Shown: positions 1-9,473, counted from the first letter of the stretch. The stretch: DNA of 64,000 bases from Novacetimonas cocois (GCF_003311635.1 NZ_QEXL01000008.1:1-64000); one strand, 5' to 3'. Translations and numbers: made by a program. The notes: a model not told the origin generated them from the sequence alone.

Positions 1-3000
1 GGGACGGAGACGCTGTCGGGGGCGAACACCTACACCGGCCCGACCACGGTGGCGTCGGGCGCCACTCTGCAGCTTGGTGCAGGCGGGGCATCCGGCTCGC
101 TTGATGGTACATCCGGTATCAGCGATGACGGGACACTGGTCCTTGACCGTTCCGATGCTTCTACCTTGGCGGCGCCAATCTCTGGCACTGGTGCGCTGGT
201 GCAGCAGGACAGCGGCGTGACAACCCTGACCGGCACCAACAGCTATAGTGGTGGGACGACCATTGCCAACGGTACGCTGGCGGGCACGACCACGAGTTTT
301 GGTACCGGCGCGATTACCGATGATGCGGCGCTTGATATCGATGTCGCCAGCACGGATACGGATAGCCTGGCCAACACGGTTACGGGCAGCGGCAGCATGA
401 CCAAGACCGGCAATGGCACGCTGGTGCTCGATAATTCAGCCGACAGTTATGGCGGTGGCACGACCGTAAGTGCCGGCACGTTGCAGGTTGATGGTAATGA
501 AAGCCGGATCAGCGGCACGACAACGGTTGCATCGGGTGCGACCCTGTCCGGTGTCGGCACGATGGGCGGGGATGTCGTGATCGCCAGTGGCGCAACGCTG
601 TCACCTGGAGATGGCAGCAATAGCGTCGGTAATCTTTCCATCGGTGGAAACCTGATCGAAAATAGCGGAGCCATCGCGAATTTCGATATGGGACAGGCGG
701 GCACCGTTGGCGGAAAGTATAACGACCTGGTCAGTGTCGGCGGTAACCTGACGATTGCCGGGACCCTCAATGTCAGCCAGAGTGCGGGTGGTGATTTCGG
801 GCCGGGTGTATATCGCCTTTATGATTATGGCGGAACACTGACCAACAATGGCGTGACGCTTGCCGGGACGAATGAAACGCTGCAGACATCTGTTGATAAT
901 GAAGTCAACCTGGTCGTGGCCGCCGCCGGTACGGCGGAGCAGTACTGGGATGGTGCCAATGTCAATGGCGACCATGGCAGCAACGGTACGTCCGGCAATG
1001 GGCAGGTCGATGGCGGCAACGGCGTTTGGACCGCACCGGGCGGCAGTGGCGATGGCAACTGGACCAGTGAGTCGGGGGTGGGCAACACGCCCTCCACACA
1101 GGGTGCGTTTGATATATTTGAAGGCAAGGGCGGCACTGTCACCGTTGATGACAGCAGTGGCGACGTGACGTTGAGCGGGGCGCAGTTTGCCAATTCGGAT
1201 GCCTCCAGCGGTGCGAAATACGTCATTACGGGTGATACGCTTTATTCGTCGGGCTCTGACCTTACGCTGCGCGTGGGTGACGGTACGGCCGCAGGCGCGG
1301 ATACGGTTGCGGAAATCGATTCCAAGATTGACGACAGCAAGGTCGCTGGCGGCACGACCCTGACCAAGACCGATGGCGGCACGCTGATCCTGGGAGGTGA
1401 CAACAGCTATAGCGGCGGCACCGATATTCAGGGCGGCAGGCTGGTTGGTACGACGTCGAGTTTCGGTACCGGTGCGATCGATGACGAGGCTGGCGCGAAC
1501 CTGACGCTGAACCAGGATACGGACGGTACGCTCAGCAACGGGCTGAGCGGTTCCGGTTCGCTGGTGAAGGACGGTTCGGGAGATGTCACGATTGCCAGCG
1601 ATGATTCCGGCTTTACCGGGAATACCAGTGTCAATGATGGCACCCTGACGGTCGATGGCTCGCTGGCGAATTCCAGCGTGAGTGTCGCCGGGGGCGGGAC
1701 ATTGGCGGGCACCGGCACCGTGGGGTCAACCACCATTGCCGATGGGGGCGTCCTGTCGCCTGCGGGCGGCAATGCGCTGGGGATCCTGACGGTTGATGGC
1801 AACCTGAACATGAACGCGGGTTCCACCTATGTCGTCAATGGCGCGGCAGCGGGACAGAGCGATCTGGTGTCGGTCACCGGTGGGGCGACCCTGACGGGTG
1901 GCACGGTGGAGTTCACGGTTCCGGATGGCACCACGCTCAAGCCCGGAACCGAATACACCATCCTGGCGACCCAGACCGGGGTGACGGGACAGTTTGCTGG
2001 TCTGTCAACCAACCTTGCGGATGCCTATACCTTCCTGTCGCCTGAACTGCTTTATACCGCTGACGACGTGGATATTACGCTGGGACGTAACACGACGACC
2101 TTTGAATCCGTTGCAAATACGCGCAATGAACGTGATGTGGCGTCGGTGCTGGATGGCATGAGCGGTAGCAATGCTGTGGTTTCGGCGATCGATCAGTTGA
2201 ATGGTCAGCAGGCGCGTCGGGCGTTCGATGCCCTGTCGGGCGAGATCCATGCGTCTGCCCGGACCGCGCTGATCGAGGACAGTTTCTATGTCCGCAATGC
2301 CGCGATCGACCGCCTGCGCAACGCCTCGTGCGATCCTGGCGCCGATGCCAACCAGAAGACGGCGACCCTGAAGGGGCGCAGGACGGATGGCACCTGTCAG
2401 CAGGACCATGTCACGTTGTGGGGCGAGGCCTTTGGCTCATGGGGGCATAATTCCGGTGACGGCAATGCCAGCGGCATGAACCATTCGGTTGGTGGGTTCG
2501 TGCTCGGAGCGGATGCGCCGGTATTCAATACATGGCGTGTCGGCGGCCTGGTCAGCTATGGCCGTTCGACATTCAATTCGGAAGGGACCGATGCCTACGG
2601 GCACAGCAACAACGTCACGCTTGGTGGCTATGCCGGGACGCACTGGGGACATCTGGCCCTGCGGATGGGCGCCACCTACACCTGGGCGATGCTGTCCACC
2701 GGGCGCAGCGCTTCTTTCCCCGGGTTCTATGAAAAGCTGAACAGCAGCTATAACGGTGGTGTGGCGCAGGGCTTTGGCGACCTGGGGTACCGTTTCGATG
2801 TGGGCAATACCGCAATCGAACCGTTTGGTAACGTCGCCTATGTCAACATGCAGACCGACAGTTTCCATGAACATGGCGGGCCGGCCGCCCTGAATGGTCG
2901 GGCTATCGATACTGGAACGACCTATTCCACCTTTGGTGTGCGCATGTCCTCTGTCTTCCATGCCGGCCGCGTCGTGCTGGTGCCCGAAGGCAGTCTGGCC

Positions 3001-3231
3001 TATCGCCACACCTTTGGCGCGACGGTTCCCACCACGCGGGAGGCCTTTGCTGACGGCAGCAGTGCTTTTGATGTCGCCGGCGTGCCCCTGTCACGCGATG
3101 CGGCAGTCCTGAATGCAGGGTTGCGCGCCCGTCTGACGGGGCGGCTGGAACTGGGCATTGCCTATATCGGCCAGTACGGCAACCGGTCAGTCGATAGCGG
3201 CCTGCGGGGGCGGTTCTCCCTGAAGTTCTGA
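1..3231 (+). CDS. Autotransporter, passenger repeats plus C-terminal beta-barrel (5' end outside window)
   Basis: A surface autotransporter (type V secretion): a beta-helical passenger is exported through its own outer-membrane barrel. The frame is open from base 1, so the gene starts upstream; the first in-window start-like codon (GTG at 49) is internal. The passenger holds repeated PATR-like units of the form GTNSYSGGTTIANGTL near 235-275, 440-480 and 1400-1440, rich in Gly, Thr, Ser and Asp and with almost no Cys. The barrel begins near 2407 (HVTLWGEAFGSWG) and ends in the Phe-terminated strand GRFSLKF, the usual recognition signal for barrel assembly. No protease or lipase motif is seen in the visible passenger, so its function (adhesion or biofilm, for example) is inference. 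The family assignment is firm. Confidence 0.9.
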   Translation, partial: GTETLSGANTYTGPTTVASGATLQLGAGGASGSLDGTSGISDDGTLVLDRSDASTLAAPISGTGALVQQDSGVTTLTGTNSYSGGTTIANGTLAGTTTSFGTGAITDDAALDIDVASTDTDSLANTVTGSGSMTKTGNGTLVLDNSADSYGGGTTVSAGTLQVDGNESRISGTTTVASGATLSGVGTMGGDVVIASGATLSPGDGSNSVGNLSIGGNLIENSGAIANFDMGQAGTVGGKYNDLVSVGGNLTIAGTLNVSQSAGGDFGPGVYRLYDYGGTLTNNGVTLAGTNETLQTSVDNEVNLVVAAAGTAEQYWDGANVNGDHGSNGTSGNGQVDGGNGVWTAPGGSGDGNWTSESGVGNTPSTQGAFDIFEGKGGTVTVDDSSGDVTLSGAQFANSDASSGAKYVITGDTLYSSGSDLTLRVGDGTAAGADTVAEIDSKIDDSKVAGGTTLTKTDGGTLILGGDNSYSGGTDIQGGRLVGTTSSFGTGAIDDEAGANLTLNQDTDGTLSNGLSGSGSLVKDGSGDVTIASDDSGFTGNTSVNDGTLTVDGSLANSSVSVAGGGTLAGTGTVGSTTIADGGVLSPAGGNALGILTVDGNLNMNAGSTYVVNGAAAGQSDLVSVTGGATLTGGTVEFTVPDGTTLKPGTEYTILATQTGVTGQFAGLSTNLADAYTFLSPELLYTADDVDITLGRNTTTFESVANTRNERDVASVLDGMSGSNAVVSAIDQLNGQQARRAFDALSGEIHASARTALIEDSFYVRNAAIDRLRNASCDPGADANQKTATLKGRRTDGTCQQDHVTLWGEAFGSWGHNSGDGNASGMNHSVGGFVLGADAPVFNTWRVGGLVSYGRSTFNSEGTDAYGHSNNVTLGGYAGTHWGHLALRMGATYTWAMLSTGRSASFPGFYEKLNSSYNGGVAQGFGDLGYRFDVGNTAIEPFGNVAYVNMQTDSFHEHGGPAALNGRAIDTGTTYSTFGVRMSSVFHAGRVVLVPEGSLAYRHTFGATVPTTREAFADGSSAFDVAGVPLSRDAAVLNAGLRARLTGRLELGIAYIGQYGNRSVDSGLRGRFSLKF

Positions 3232-3269
3232 TCGGGCAGCGGAAACTTTATTTTGGTCAATCTACATCT

Positions 3270-3291
3270 GGCCGGACATCTTGTGCCGGCC
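3270..3291. terminator. Inverted repeat after the autotransporter gene
   Basis: GGCCGG (3270-3275) and CCGGCC (3286-3291) can form a short GC hairpin with a ten-base loop, 39 bases after the autotransporter stop. No T-run follows, so it is only a possible terminator. Confidence 0.3.
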
Positions 3292-3316
3292 GGATTTCTG
3301 TATGGGATGTCGAATA

Positions 3317-3916
3317 ATGAACTGGAAAATCATGGCAGGCTCCGTGGCCGCCCTGGCTATTCTCGCCGTTGCGGGGACAGAGATTGCCCAGCACGCGACA
3401 GCGTCCACATCCACGCCTGCCTCCACGACCAGGGCCGCCGCGCCTTCCATCGCAGCACCGGACACGCATCTGCTGCCTGGTGGGGCGACGTCCATCAATG
3501 AAACCTATCAGGACTGGCGGGTTATCTGCCAGCAGACTGACAAGCGCGCAGGCTGCGTTATGGTGCAGCAGATCATCGACAGGAAAACGCACAGGACGGT
3601 CATGAATATGGAATTGTCCCCCGATCAGCAGGGACTGCGCGGTATTGTCGTGCTTCCTTTTGGGCTGGATCTGGGCAAGGGCGTCACGATGAAGGCGGAC
3701 AATGCGGCTGTGGGACAACCCGTTGCCTTCAGGACATGTCTGCCGTCAGGATGTATCGTCCCATTTACATTTGACACATCCGTCCTTGCACGCCTGCGGA
3801 CCAGTAAAGCCATGCAGATTGCAGCCGTTTCCGCAAGCGAACAGAATATTGCCTTTCCGGTGTCCCTGAATGGCTTTGCCAATGCATTTGACCGGATCAG
3901 ATCAATCAGGAAGTAG
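3317..3916 (+). CDS. Invasion-associated locus B (IalB) family protein
   Basis: A secreted or periplasmic protein of the IalB family, about 199 residues from ATG 3317. That start places a lysine-containing N-terminus and a hydrophobic stretch (IMAGSVAALAILAVAG) directly at the beginning, as expected of a signal peptide. An upstream ATG at 3281 would add twelve uncharacteristic residues. The family core is visible: YQDWRVICQQ, paired cysteines, a GCVMVQQ strand, LPFGLDLGKGVTM, and the Cys-containing FRTCLPSGCIVPFTFD. In Bartonella, IalB is linked to erythrocyte entry, but the family is widespread in environmental alphaproteobacteria and its role there is unknown. It follows the autotransporter in the same direction 85 bases downstream; whether they are co-transcribed is open. 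Confidence 0.85.
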   Translation: MNWKIMAGSVAALAILAVAGTEIAQHATASTSTPASTTRAAAPSIAAPDTHLLPGGATSINETYQDWRVICQQTDKRAGCVMVQQIIDRKTHRTVMNMELSPDQQGLRGIVVLPFGLDLGKGVTMKADNAAVGQPVAFRTCLPSGCIVPFTFDTSVLARLRTSKAMQIAAVSASEQNIAFPVSLNGFANAFDRIRSIRK

Positions 3917-3937
3917 GGTCCCGATTTTTCAGAAGAC

Positions 3938-3963
3938 TGTTTCACGGGTCTGTTTGTGAAACA
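3938..3963 (+). terminator. Putative hairpin terminator after the IalB gene
   Basis: TGTTTCAC (3938-3945) and GTGAAACA (3956-3963) are perfect 8-bp arms with a ten-base loop, beginning 22 bases after the stop codon and followed by TCTTATAAA. The fit is plausible, although the T-run is weak. Confidence 0.45.
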
Positions 3964-3978
3964 TCTTATAAATCAGAA

Positions 3979-4052
3979 GGAAGTTTCAGAAGGTAGCTTT
4001 AGAGGAAAGCTGATACGCACACTGTTTTTTAAAGGGATACCCTGAAACTTCC
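3979..4052. repeat. Nested inverted repeat (74 bp)
   Basis: Outer arms GGAAGTTTCAG (3979-3989) and CTGAAACTTCC (4042-4052) are perfect over 11 bases. Inside lies a second hairpin, AGCTTT/AAAGCT (3995-4011). The plan of GAAGTTT ends with internal AGCTTT hairpins resembles the dispersed double-hairpin repeat found just downstream at 4137, so this may be a diverged relative. Confidence 0.5.
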
Positions 4053-4136
4053 GTTTCCGTTCAGAAGGCCGATATCACAAAAGTCGTGCTTACAGGCTGT
4101 TTGAAAAAGTAAATCCAATAATATTCAGGAATCATA

Positions 4137-4214
4137 AAAGTTTTTGGCAAAGCTGTTTGCGAAAAGCTTCAGAAAGATGCTGTCTTTAAAAAAGGCAGCA
4201 CCCCCAAAAAATTA
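4137..4214 (+). repeat. Dispersed double-hairpin repeat, copy A
   Basis: Begins AAGTTTTTGG and ends CCCCCAAAAAATT, which form terminal inverted repeats. Inside are two hairpins: one built on AGCT/AAGCTT (about 4150-4170) and one on TGCTGTCTTT/AAAGGCAGCA (about 4178-4200). It lies in the convergent junction between the IalB gene and the MFS gene. Further copies lie near 12635, 34366, 42817, 46498, 47887, 56791 and 63261. Confidence 0.7.
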
Positions 4215-4232
4215 TGATCCTCAAACAGTCTT

Positions 4233-5495
4233 TTATGTCGCGTGTTCATCCATCCGGATCGGGGCACGCACCATGGCAAGCGAAAGCAGGGCGGCGATAA
4301 TCAGTGCCAGCGCGCACATATACCATGCCATGTCAAAACTTCCGGTCCATGAGACGATATATCCGGTCAGGATGGGCGAAAGCAGTCCCAGCGAATTGCT
4401 GCATGTCAGTGTAACGCCCGTTACAGAACCCATTTTCCGTCCATCCTGCACCATATCGGTCAGCAGTGCGGTATTGGCGCCATTCGCCGCCATAAGGCAG
4501 GCCAGCGCGCCAGACAGTACAAGCAGGATGGGCGTCATGGTATGGAAATGCGGCAGCAGCCCGATTGTCGCCGCCCCGACAAGGCAGATCGCAACGACGA
4601 AACGTCGATGGGGCGGATGGATGCCGTTGCGAAAGACAAGGTGTTCGAGTATGCGCCCGATAATGACCGCGCCAACAGCCGCCACCAGATAGCACAGGGC
4701 CGTGCTGTTGCCGGTGCCGGTAATGTTGATGTGCAATTCGTGGATCAGGTACAGCGGCATCCACGACATGACCAGAAAGTTCAGGTAATTCTGCGTGCAC
4801 TGCACGACCAGTATCCCCACGAAGGAGGAAGAGCGGAACAGGTTGCGTATTTCCCGGATCGAGATGGGCTTGCGCCGGGGGGCGTCCGACGTTTCCTTCG
4901 GGTTGCGGTAAATCAGCCACCATGCCAGCGCCCATGCGATGCCGATGCCGCCCAGTGTCATGAACTCGCAACGCCAGCCGAAAAAGGTGATGAGGTAGGC
5001 CCCGGCAATCGTGCCGCCGGCAAGGCCCAGCTGCATGCCGGTCAGCAGTATGGTCATGACCGATCCCCGCTCCTGCGGCTGTGCCCAGTTACGGACAACG
5101 GTCGCCCCCACGCCAAAGGTCGGCGCCTCTCCCACGCCCAGCAGGACGCGGGTGAACAGGAACTGCGTGATGTTCTGCGCCATACCGCCCAGCAGCATGG
5201 CGAATGACCATACCCCCACGGCAAGGCTGCCGATGGCGCGCGCGCCCACCATATCGAGCACGATGGTCGATGGCAGGTTGAGCAGGAAATAGGACCACAG
5301 GAAACTGGACGAAACCCAGCCCATCTGCACCGGGGTGAGGGAAAATTCCTTGCCCATCGTCGGCAGGGCAATGGAAAGCGCGGCACGGTCGCCATAGCTG
5401 ATGGCGTACATCAGGAACACAAGAAAGAAAAATACGTAGCGGGCGGGAATTGCGCGCCTGCTTCGGGCCTCGGTAGGGGTTTCACCTGTTGTCAC
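4233..5495 (-). CDS. MFS transporter, anion:cation symporter-like
   Basis: An inner-membrane major facilitator of about 420 residues with twelve predicted hydrophobic segments. The N-terminus (MYAISYGDRAALSIALPTMG) and the loop GVGEAPTFGVGATVVRNW resemble the anion:cation symporter branch, which includes sugar-acid transporters for glucarate, galactonate and similar organic acids; the substrate here is not readable. GTG at 5495 is chosen as start because CAGGAG lies nine bases upstream. The longer open frame back to 5633 has no ribosome site and would run into the end of the EamA gene. It lies 67 bases downstream of the EamA gene in the same direction, and the two could be transcribed together. 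The 5-oxoprolinase genes upstream on the same strand make an amide or acid substrate possible, but that is inference. Confidence 0.85.
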   Translation of the reverse strand: MTTGETPTEARSRRAIPARYVFFFLVFLMYAISYGDRAALSIALPTMGKEFSLTPVQMGWVSSSFLWSYFLLNLPSTIVLDMVGARAIGSLAVGVWSFAMLLGGMAQNITQFLFTRVLLGVGEAPTFGVGATVVRNWAQPQERGSVMTILLTGMQLGLAGGTIAGAYLITFFGWRCEFMTLGGIGIAWALAWWLIYRNPKETSDAPRRKPISIREIRNLFRSSSFVGILVVQCTQNYLNFLVMSWMPLYLIHELHINITGTGNSTALCYLVAAVGAVIIGRILEHLVFRNGIHPPHRRFVVAICLVGAATIGLLPHFHTMTPILLVLSGALACLMAANGANTALLTDMVQDGRKMGSVTGVTLTCSNSLGLLSPILTGYIVSWTGSFDMAWYMCALALIIAALLSLAMVRAPIRMDEHAT

Positions 5496-5562
5496 GATCC
5501 GGGACTCCTGACGTGCCATGGATTTACAGGAAGGAAAGGGCGCATTGCGCGCGGACATGTAT

Positions 5563-6486
5563 TCAGGGCGGCGTGCCCGTGGCGGCATCCATTGTTCCTT
5601 CGGCCACGGCCTTGCGTTTCGCGGGGCGGTCATGGCGCAGCATCCAGACGCCGGACCCGATGATCAGCAGCCCGCCGATCGCCATCGCGCCGCCGGGCAT
5701 TTCCCCGAAGCCGAACCATCCGATAAGCGCGGCCCACAGCAGCCCTGAATAGGCAAACGGACCAATGGCGGAGACCTGAGCGGATGCGAACGCTTCGGTC
5801 TGCAGGACCTGCGCGATACCGGCGAAAGCCCCCACGGCGACAAGGCAGGCAGCCTCGCCCGGACCGGGCGTGGTCCAGATGAAGGGAAGGGGAAGCGCAG
5901 TCATGACCGTCATCAGGATGGCCTGCCACAGGGCGATCGTGGTGCTGGCTTCCGTGGCGGAAAGCTGTCGGATCTGCATGGTGGTCAGGGCGCCCACCGC
6001 GCCCTGGGCCAGCGCCACGAAATAGGCCCAGTACGGAACGGTGGCGTCAGCGCCATGCAACAGCCCCTTGCCCAGCGCGACCACGACCACGCCGGAAAAC
6101 CCGATCGAAACCGCAACCCACCGCTGGAACGATGGCCGTTCATGCAGCAGCGGGATGGAAAGCAGGACAAGGAACAGCGGCTGCGTATAGGACAGGACCT
6201 GCTGTTCCGCCAGCGGCAGGCGCGTTACGGTTATCACGACCATGATCATGCTGATCAGCCCGATGACCGAACGCAGCACATGGCCGCCAAAATGATGCGT
6301 TTTCAGAACGATACCCGTGCGTGCGGCGATCAGCAGCACAAAAGGCAGGGAAAACAGGTTGCGGAAGAAGATGATTTCAAGGGCGGGAAGGGTCGATCCC
6401 GTCAGTTTCTGCAGGGCGTTGAGGGCGGCAGTAAAAAATGTCGCGGATGCCAGAAGTAATGCGCCACGTTTCAGGTCATGCTTCAT
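5563..6486 (-). CDS. EamA/DMT-family transporter
   Basis: Drug/metabolite transporter of 307 residues with ten hydrophobic segments arranged as two EamA repeats. The first holds ALEIIFFRNLFSLPFVLL and LSYTQPLFLVLLSIPLLHER; the second holds FASAQVSAIGPFAYSGLLWAALIGW and GGLLIIGSGVWML. Proteins of this type usually export amino acids, metabolites or drugs. ATG 6486 is preceded by GAGG about eleven bases upstream. The C-terminal tail after residue 290 is basic and then polar, so it is probably cytoplasmic. The gene reads in the same direction as the MFS gene and pxpBCA, with a 170-base gap to pxpA that carries an operator-like palindrome. Confidence 0.85.
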   Translation of the reverse strand: MKHDLKRGALLLASATFFTAALNALQKLTGSTLPALEIIFFRNLFSLPFVLLIAARTGIVLKTHHFGGHVLRSVIGLISMIMVVITVTRLPLAEQQVLSYTQPLFLVLLSIPLLHERPSFQRWVAVSIGFSGVVVVALGKGLLHGADATVPYWAYFVALAQGAVGALTTMQIRQLSATEASTTIALWQAILMTVMTALPLPFIWTTPGPGEAACLVAVGAFAGIAQVLQTEAFASAQVSAIGPFAYSGLLWAALIGWFGFGEMPGGAMAIGGLLIIGSGVWMLRHDRPAKRKAVAEGTMDAATGTPP

Positions 6487-6567
6487 TTTGTCCGTACCTC
6501 AATGCACGACATGGACGGGGGCGTTTCATGAAGGATCAATGCCGGCCATAACCCCTTGCGTATTTCA

Positions 6568-6585
6568 CGTTACGACAACGTAACG
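6568..6585. promoter_or_regulatory. Operator-like palindrome upstream of the EamA gene
   Basis: CGTTAC (6568-6573) and GTAACG (6580-6585) are separated by six bases, about 85 bases upstream of the EamA start codon. The symmetry and placement suggest a regulator site; no regulator is identified. Confidence 0.35.
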
Positions 6586-6655
6586 CAGCGCGCGCATTCC
6601 ACGTTATAGAAGTTCGTTGCGGGGCAATAAGAAATTCTTATGGCTGCGGAACGGA

Positions 6656-7423
6656 TCAGTCCCTGATCTGGCACGCCGGGGTCAGCACGCCGCCACTGGC
6701 CTCGATTTCCGCGCGGATGGCACGGGCGAGTTCCACGGAGCCGGGTGTGTCGCTATGTACCAGGATGGACTGAGCCCTGACCGGCAGGCGCAGACCATCG
6801 ATGGTGGTGACGGACCCATCCTGCAGGAACTGGTTTACGCGCGCGCGCACCTTCGCCAGGTCATGGATGACAGCACCCGGCTGTCCACGCGGCACCAGCA
6901 TGCCCTGTGCCGTATAGGCCCGATCGGCAAGGAAAAGGGTCTGCGCCCGCAGCCCGGCCTTCGCGGCGGCGCGCTCGGTCGCCTGGCCGGGCATGCAGAA
7001 CACGCTCAGGTCACGGTCCAGCGCGGCAATGGCACGGGTCAGGCGCAGGGCAAGACCTTCATCCGCATTTGCCATGTTCCCAAACGCGGCATGATAGCTG
7101 ACATGCGTCACCCGATGGCCGTGGCGTGCTGCGATGCCCTGCAGGGCGCCGATCTGGTAACACAGCATGGATTCCATGTCCGCATCCGAAACGGCCATGG
7201 CGCGTCGCCCGAAACCGAGCAGGTCCGGCAGGCCGGGATGGGCGCCGATCCCGACGCCCTTTTCCTTTGCCAGCCGCACGGTGCGGTCCATGATGGCATA
7301 GTCGCCCGCATGAAACCCGCAGGCGATATTGGCCGAGGAAACCGTATCCATCAGCCCGTCATCGTCGGCGATGCGCCAGCGGCCAAAGCCCTCGCCCATG
7401 TCGGAATTGAGGTCGATCTTCAT
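6656..7423 (-). CDS. pxpA: 5-oxoprolinase subunit PxpA (LamB/YcsF family)
   Basis: ATP-dependent 5-oxoprolinase subunit A, 255 residues, the usual family length. PxpA with the PxpBC complex opens the 5-oxoproline (pyroglutamate) ring to give glutamate in the cytoplasm. The N-terminal signature is clear: KIDLNSDMGEGFGRW, then SSANIACGFHAGD around residues 29-42, followed by GIGAHPGLPDLLGFGRRAM and VSYHAAFGNMA. Its start codon overlaps the stop of pxpC (ATGA, 7420-7423), so translation is probably coupled in the order pxpB-pxpC-pxpA. No odd features. Confidence 0.95.
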   Translation of the reverse strand: MKIDLNSDMGEGFGRWRIADDDGLMDTVSSANIACGFHAGDYAIMDRTVRLAKEKGVGIGAHPGLPDLLGFGRRAMAVSDADMESMLCYQIGALQGIAARHGHRVTHVSYHAAFGNMANADEGLALRLTRAIAALDRDLSVFCMPGQATERAAAKAGLRAQTLFLADRAYTAQGMLVPRGQPGAVIHDLAKVRARVNQFLQDGSVTTIDGLRLPVRAQSILVHSDTPGSVELARAIRAEIEASGGVLTPACQIRD

Positions 7424-8442
7424 GCCTTGTCTCCTGACTTCGCGCCAGTTCTGCCCCCGGCGCGACGATGGGCGGAACTGCGATAGTGGGCAGCCATCAT
7501 GCGCAGATCATCAAGATAGGCATTGACCGGCTGCATGGCCGCCACCCCCTGTTCAAAGCTGCATTCATGGAACTGGATGCGCGTGCCGATGCGGGCCTGC
7601 GCCAGATGCCACAGGTCAGCCTCGATCACGGTGGCGATGCGGGGATAGCCGCCCACGGTATTCGCATCGGCCAGCTGCACGATCGGCTCGCCCGCAGGCG
7701 GGACCTGCACGATGCCGGCGACCACGCCATAGGAACGCAGCTCAACCTTGTGACGCAGCGTAAGTGGCTCGCCCGACAGCCGGTAACCCACGCGATTGCT
7801 CTGCGGCGTGATGCGCCAGTGGACGTGCCACAGCCGTTCCTGTGCCTCTGGCGTAAAAAGCGTGTAATCGGTCGCGGGCATGGCGCGCAGGTGAATCAGC
7901 CGGGCGTCATCCCTGTCGGTCGCGGTATCAAGGGCCACAGTGGGGGGCAATGCGCCATATCCCGCGACATCAAGAGCGATGCCGCCGCTGCGGAGCGTGT
8001 CGCCAGCCTCCAGCGGGCGGCCATCCAGCCCGCCGAAGCCCCCGCGCAGCTGCGTGCTGCGCGAACCCAGAACAGCCGGGACATCAATCCCGCCCGCAAT
8101 ACAGATATAGCCGCGCGCGCCCTGCCGGGGTGGCCCCACGCGCAGGACCTGCCCCGCCGCCGCCGTTTCGACCATCCACGGCAGGATGGCCCGGCCGTCG
8201 AGTTCGATTTCGGCGTCGATTCCGGTCACGGCAAAGCTGCCCGCGGTGTCAAAGCGCAGCACGAATGGATAGGTCTGCAGTTCGATGCAGGCATCATCAT
8301 CCTGATTGCCCAGCAGGATATTGCCCGCCCGCAGGGCGATGGGGTCCATCACGCCCGATGTGCCCACGCCCAGGTTGCGGTACCCGGGGCGCCCCAGATC
8401 CTGCACCGTGTTCAGGGCCGATGTTTCAAGGATCGTAATCAC
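7420..8442 (-). CDS. pxpC: 5-oxoprolinase subunit PxpC (biotin-dependent carboxyltransferase-like)
   Basis: About 340 residues, the KipA/PxpC family that forms the complex with PxpB. Recognisable are ALNTVQDLGRPGYRNLGVGTSGVMD at the N-terminus, GYICIAGGIDVPAVLGSRST in the middle, and PIVQLADANTVGGYPRIATV near the C-terminus. GTG 8442 is taken as start: it overlaps the pxpB stop as GTGA and gives the normal family N-terminus, whereas the frame open back to 8778 runs inside pxpB. The family is homologous to the carboxyltransferase-like part of urea amidolyase. That is interesting here because biotin carboxylase and carrier genes lie divergently about 1.8 kb away. Confidence 0.93.
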   Translation of the reverse strand: MITILETSALNTVQDLGRPGYRNLGVGTSGVMDPIALRAGNILLGNQDDDACIELQTYPFVLRFDTAGSFAVTGIDAEIELDGRAILPWMVETAAAGQVLRVGPPRQGARGYICIAGGIDVPAVLGSRSTQLRGGFGGLDGRPLEAGDTLRSGGIALDVAGYGALPPTVALDTATDRDDARLIHLRAMPATDYTLFTPEAQERLWHVHWRITPQSNRVGYRLSGEPLTLRHKVELRSYGVVAGIVQVPPAGEPIVQLADANTVGGYPRIATVIEADLWHLAQARIGTRIQFHECSFEQGVAAMQPVNAYLDDLRMMAAHYRSSAHRRAGGRTGAKSGDKA

Positions 8443-9119
8443 AGCTCTATGCTTTCCGGATAAAAGCGGATGCGATCGCCAACGGCAAACAGGGCGGGCG
8501 GCTGCCGGTACGGATCGAACAGGCGCAGTTCGGCATAACCGATGGAATTCCACCCGTTCGGCCCCGTCAGCGCGGAAATGCCCGCCTGCATGCCGCCGAT
8601 GATGACGGTCCCGGCTGGCATGTTCAGCGATGGCACGGTCTTGCGCGGGGTCGCGATGCGCGGGTCCAGCCCATGCAGGTAGCCAAAGCCCGGCGCGCTG
8701 CCGATGGCGCAGACCGTGTATTCGCTGCCATGGTGGATTGCGATGACTTCTTCCGGCGACAGGTCCGCATGGGCGCATACGGCGGCAAGGTCTTCGCCCA
8801 GTGCGCCGCCATAGCGCACGCCGATGTCGAACAGGCGACCTTCGATATGCCGTTCAGGCAGGGTGTCCCATGCATGGCGCAGCCATTCGGCCACGGCCTG
8901 CGGGCTTTCGGGCGGGGCAGAAAAGATCAGCATGAGGTTGGTCACGCCGGGGATGAGTTCCTGCACGTCCGGGCGGGCCTGTGCCGCATCCATCAGCGCC
9001 CAGATCCGGCGCTGCTGCGCCATGGTGAAGTCACCCGGTGCCTCGAACAGCATGGCGCGGGTGCCGATCATGCTTATGGCAGGGGCCGCGCCCGCACCAT
9101 GCTCCGCATCGTTCTTCAT
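8439..9119 (-). CDS. pxpB: 5-oxoprolinase subunit PxpB
   Basis: KipI/PxpB family, about 226 residues from ATG 9119. Family sequences seen: VTNLMLIFSAPP, the block YGGALGEDLAAVCAHADLS, APGFGYLHGLDPRIATPRK, and VIIGGMQAGISALTGPNGWNSIG near the C-terminus. It is the first gene of pxpBCA; the stop overlaps the GTG of pxpC by GTGA. A TTG at 9149 would lengthen the protein by ten residues but lacks a better ribosome site. The intergenic region to the divergent dehydrogenase gene presumably holds promoters for both operons. Confidence 0.93.
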   Translation of the reverse strand: MKNDAEHGAGAAPAISMIGTRAMLFEAPGDFTMAQQRRIWALMDAAQARPDVQELIPGVTNLMLIFSAPPESPQAVAEWLRHAWDTLPERHIEGRLFDIGVRYGGALGEDLAAVCAHADLSPEEVIAIHHGSEYTVCAIGSAPGFGYLHGLDPRIATPRKTVPSLNMPAGTVIIGGMQAGISALTGPNGWNSIGYAELRLFDPYRQPPALFAVGDRIRFYPESIEL

Positions 9120-9473
9120 GTCCGTATTCAAAATACACAGTCCCCGCAACAGTGCTGGTTATATCCTGTGAATGATGGGCTTCGGAATAAAACCGGAACC
9201 GTAACAAAACAGGATTTTGCGGCACGTGGACGCCTGTCGTGAAAATATGGTCGTTTCCGTAATGATGACCAGTGCAATTCTGGCTGTGAGGCCATCGGAT
9301 AATCTTATGGATCAAGGTGATAACCGGCCATCGCAATTTGTTATGGCGTGAGAACGAAGTGTTGTTGGTGCGGTTTTCACGCATTGGGTAGCATGCGACG
9401 ATCATGTTGCCGGCCGGTGTTTTTTCGGGGGCGCGTGGCGTTATTTTTACTGTTTGGGATCGGGTTTTCCATC
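9120..9473. other. Divergent intergenic region between pxpB and the SDR operon
   Basis: 354 bases with lower GC than the flanking genes and no convincing gene. It must hold start sites for both the minus-strand pxpBCA operon and the plus-strand SDR/biotin operon. I cannot name a specific promoter or operator with confidence. Confidence 0.5.

Noticed and set aside
2005-3009. Minus-strand open frames opposite the autotransporter
   Set aside because: No family features; they mirror the repetitive autotransporter coding sequence.
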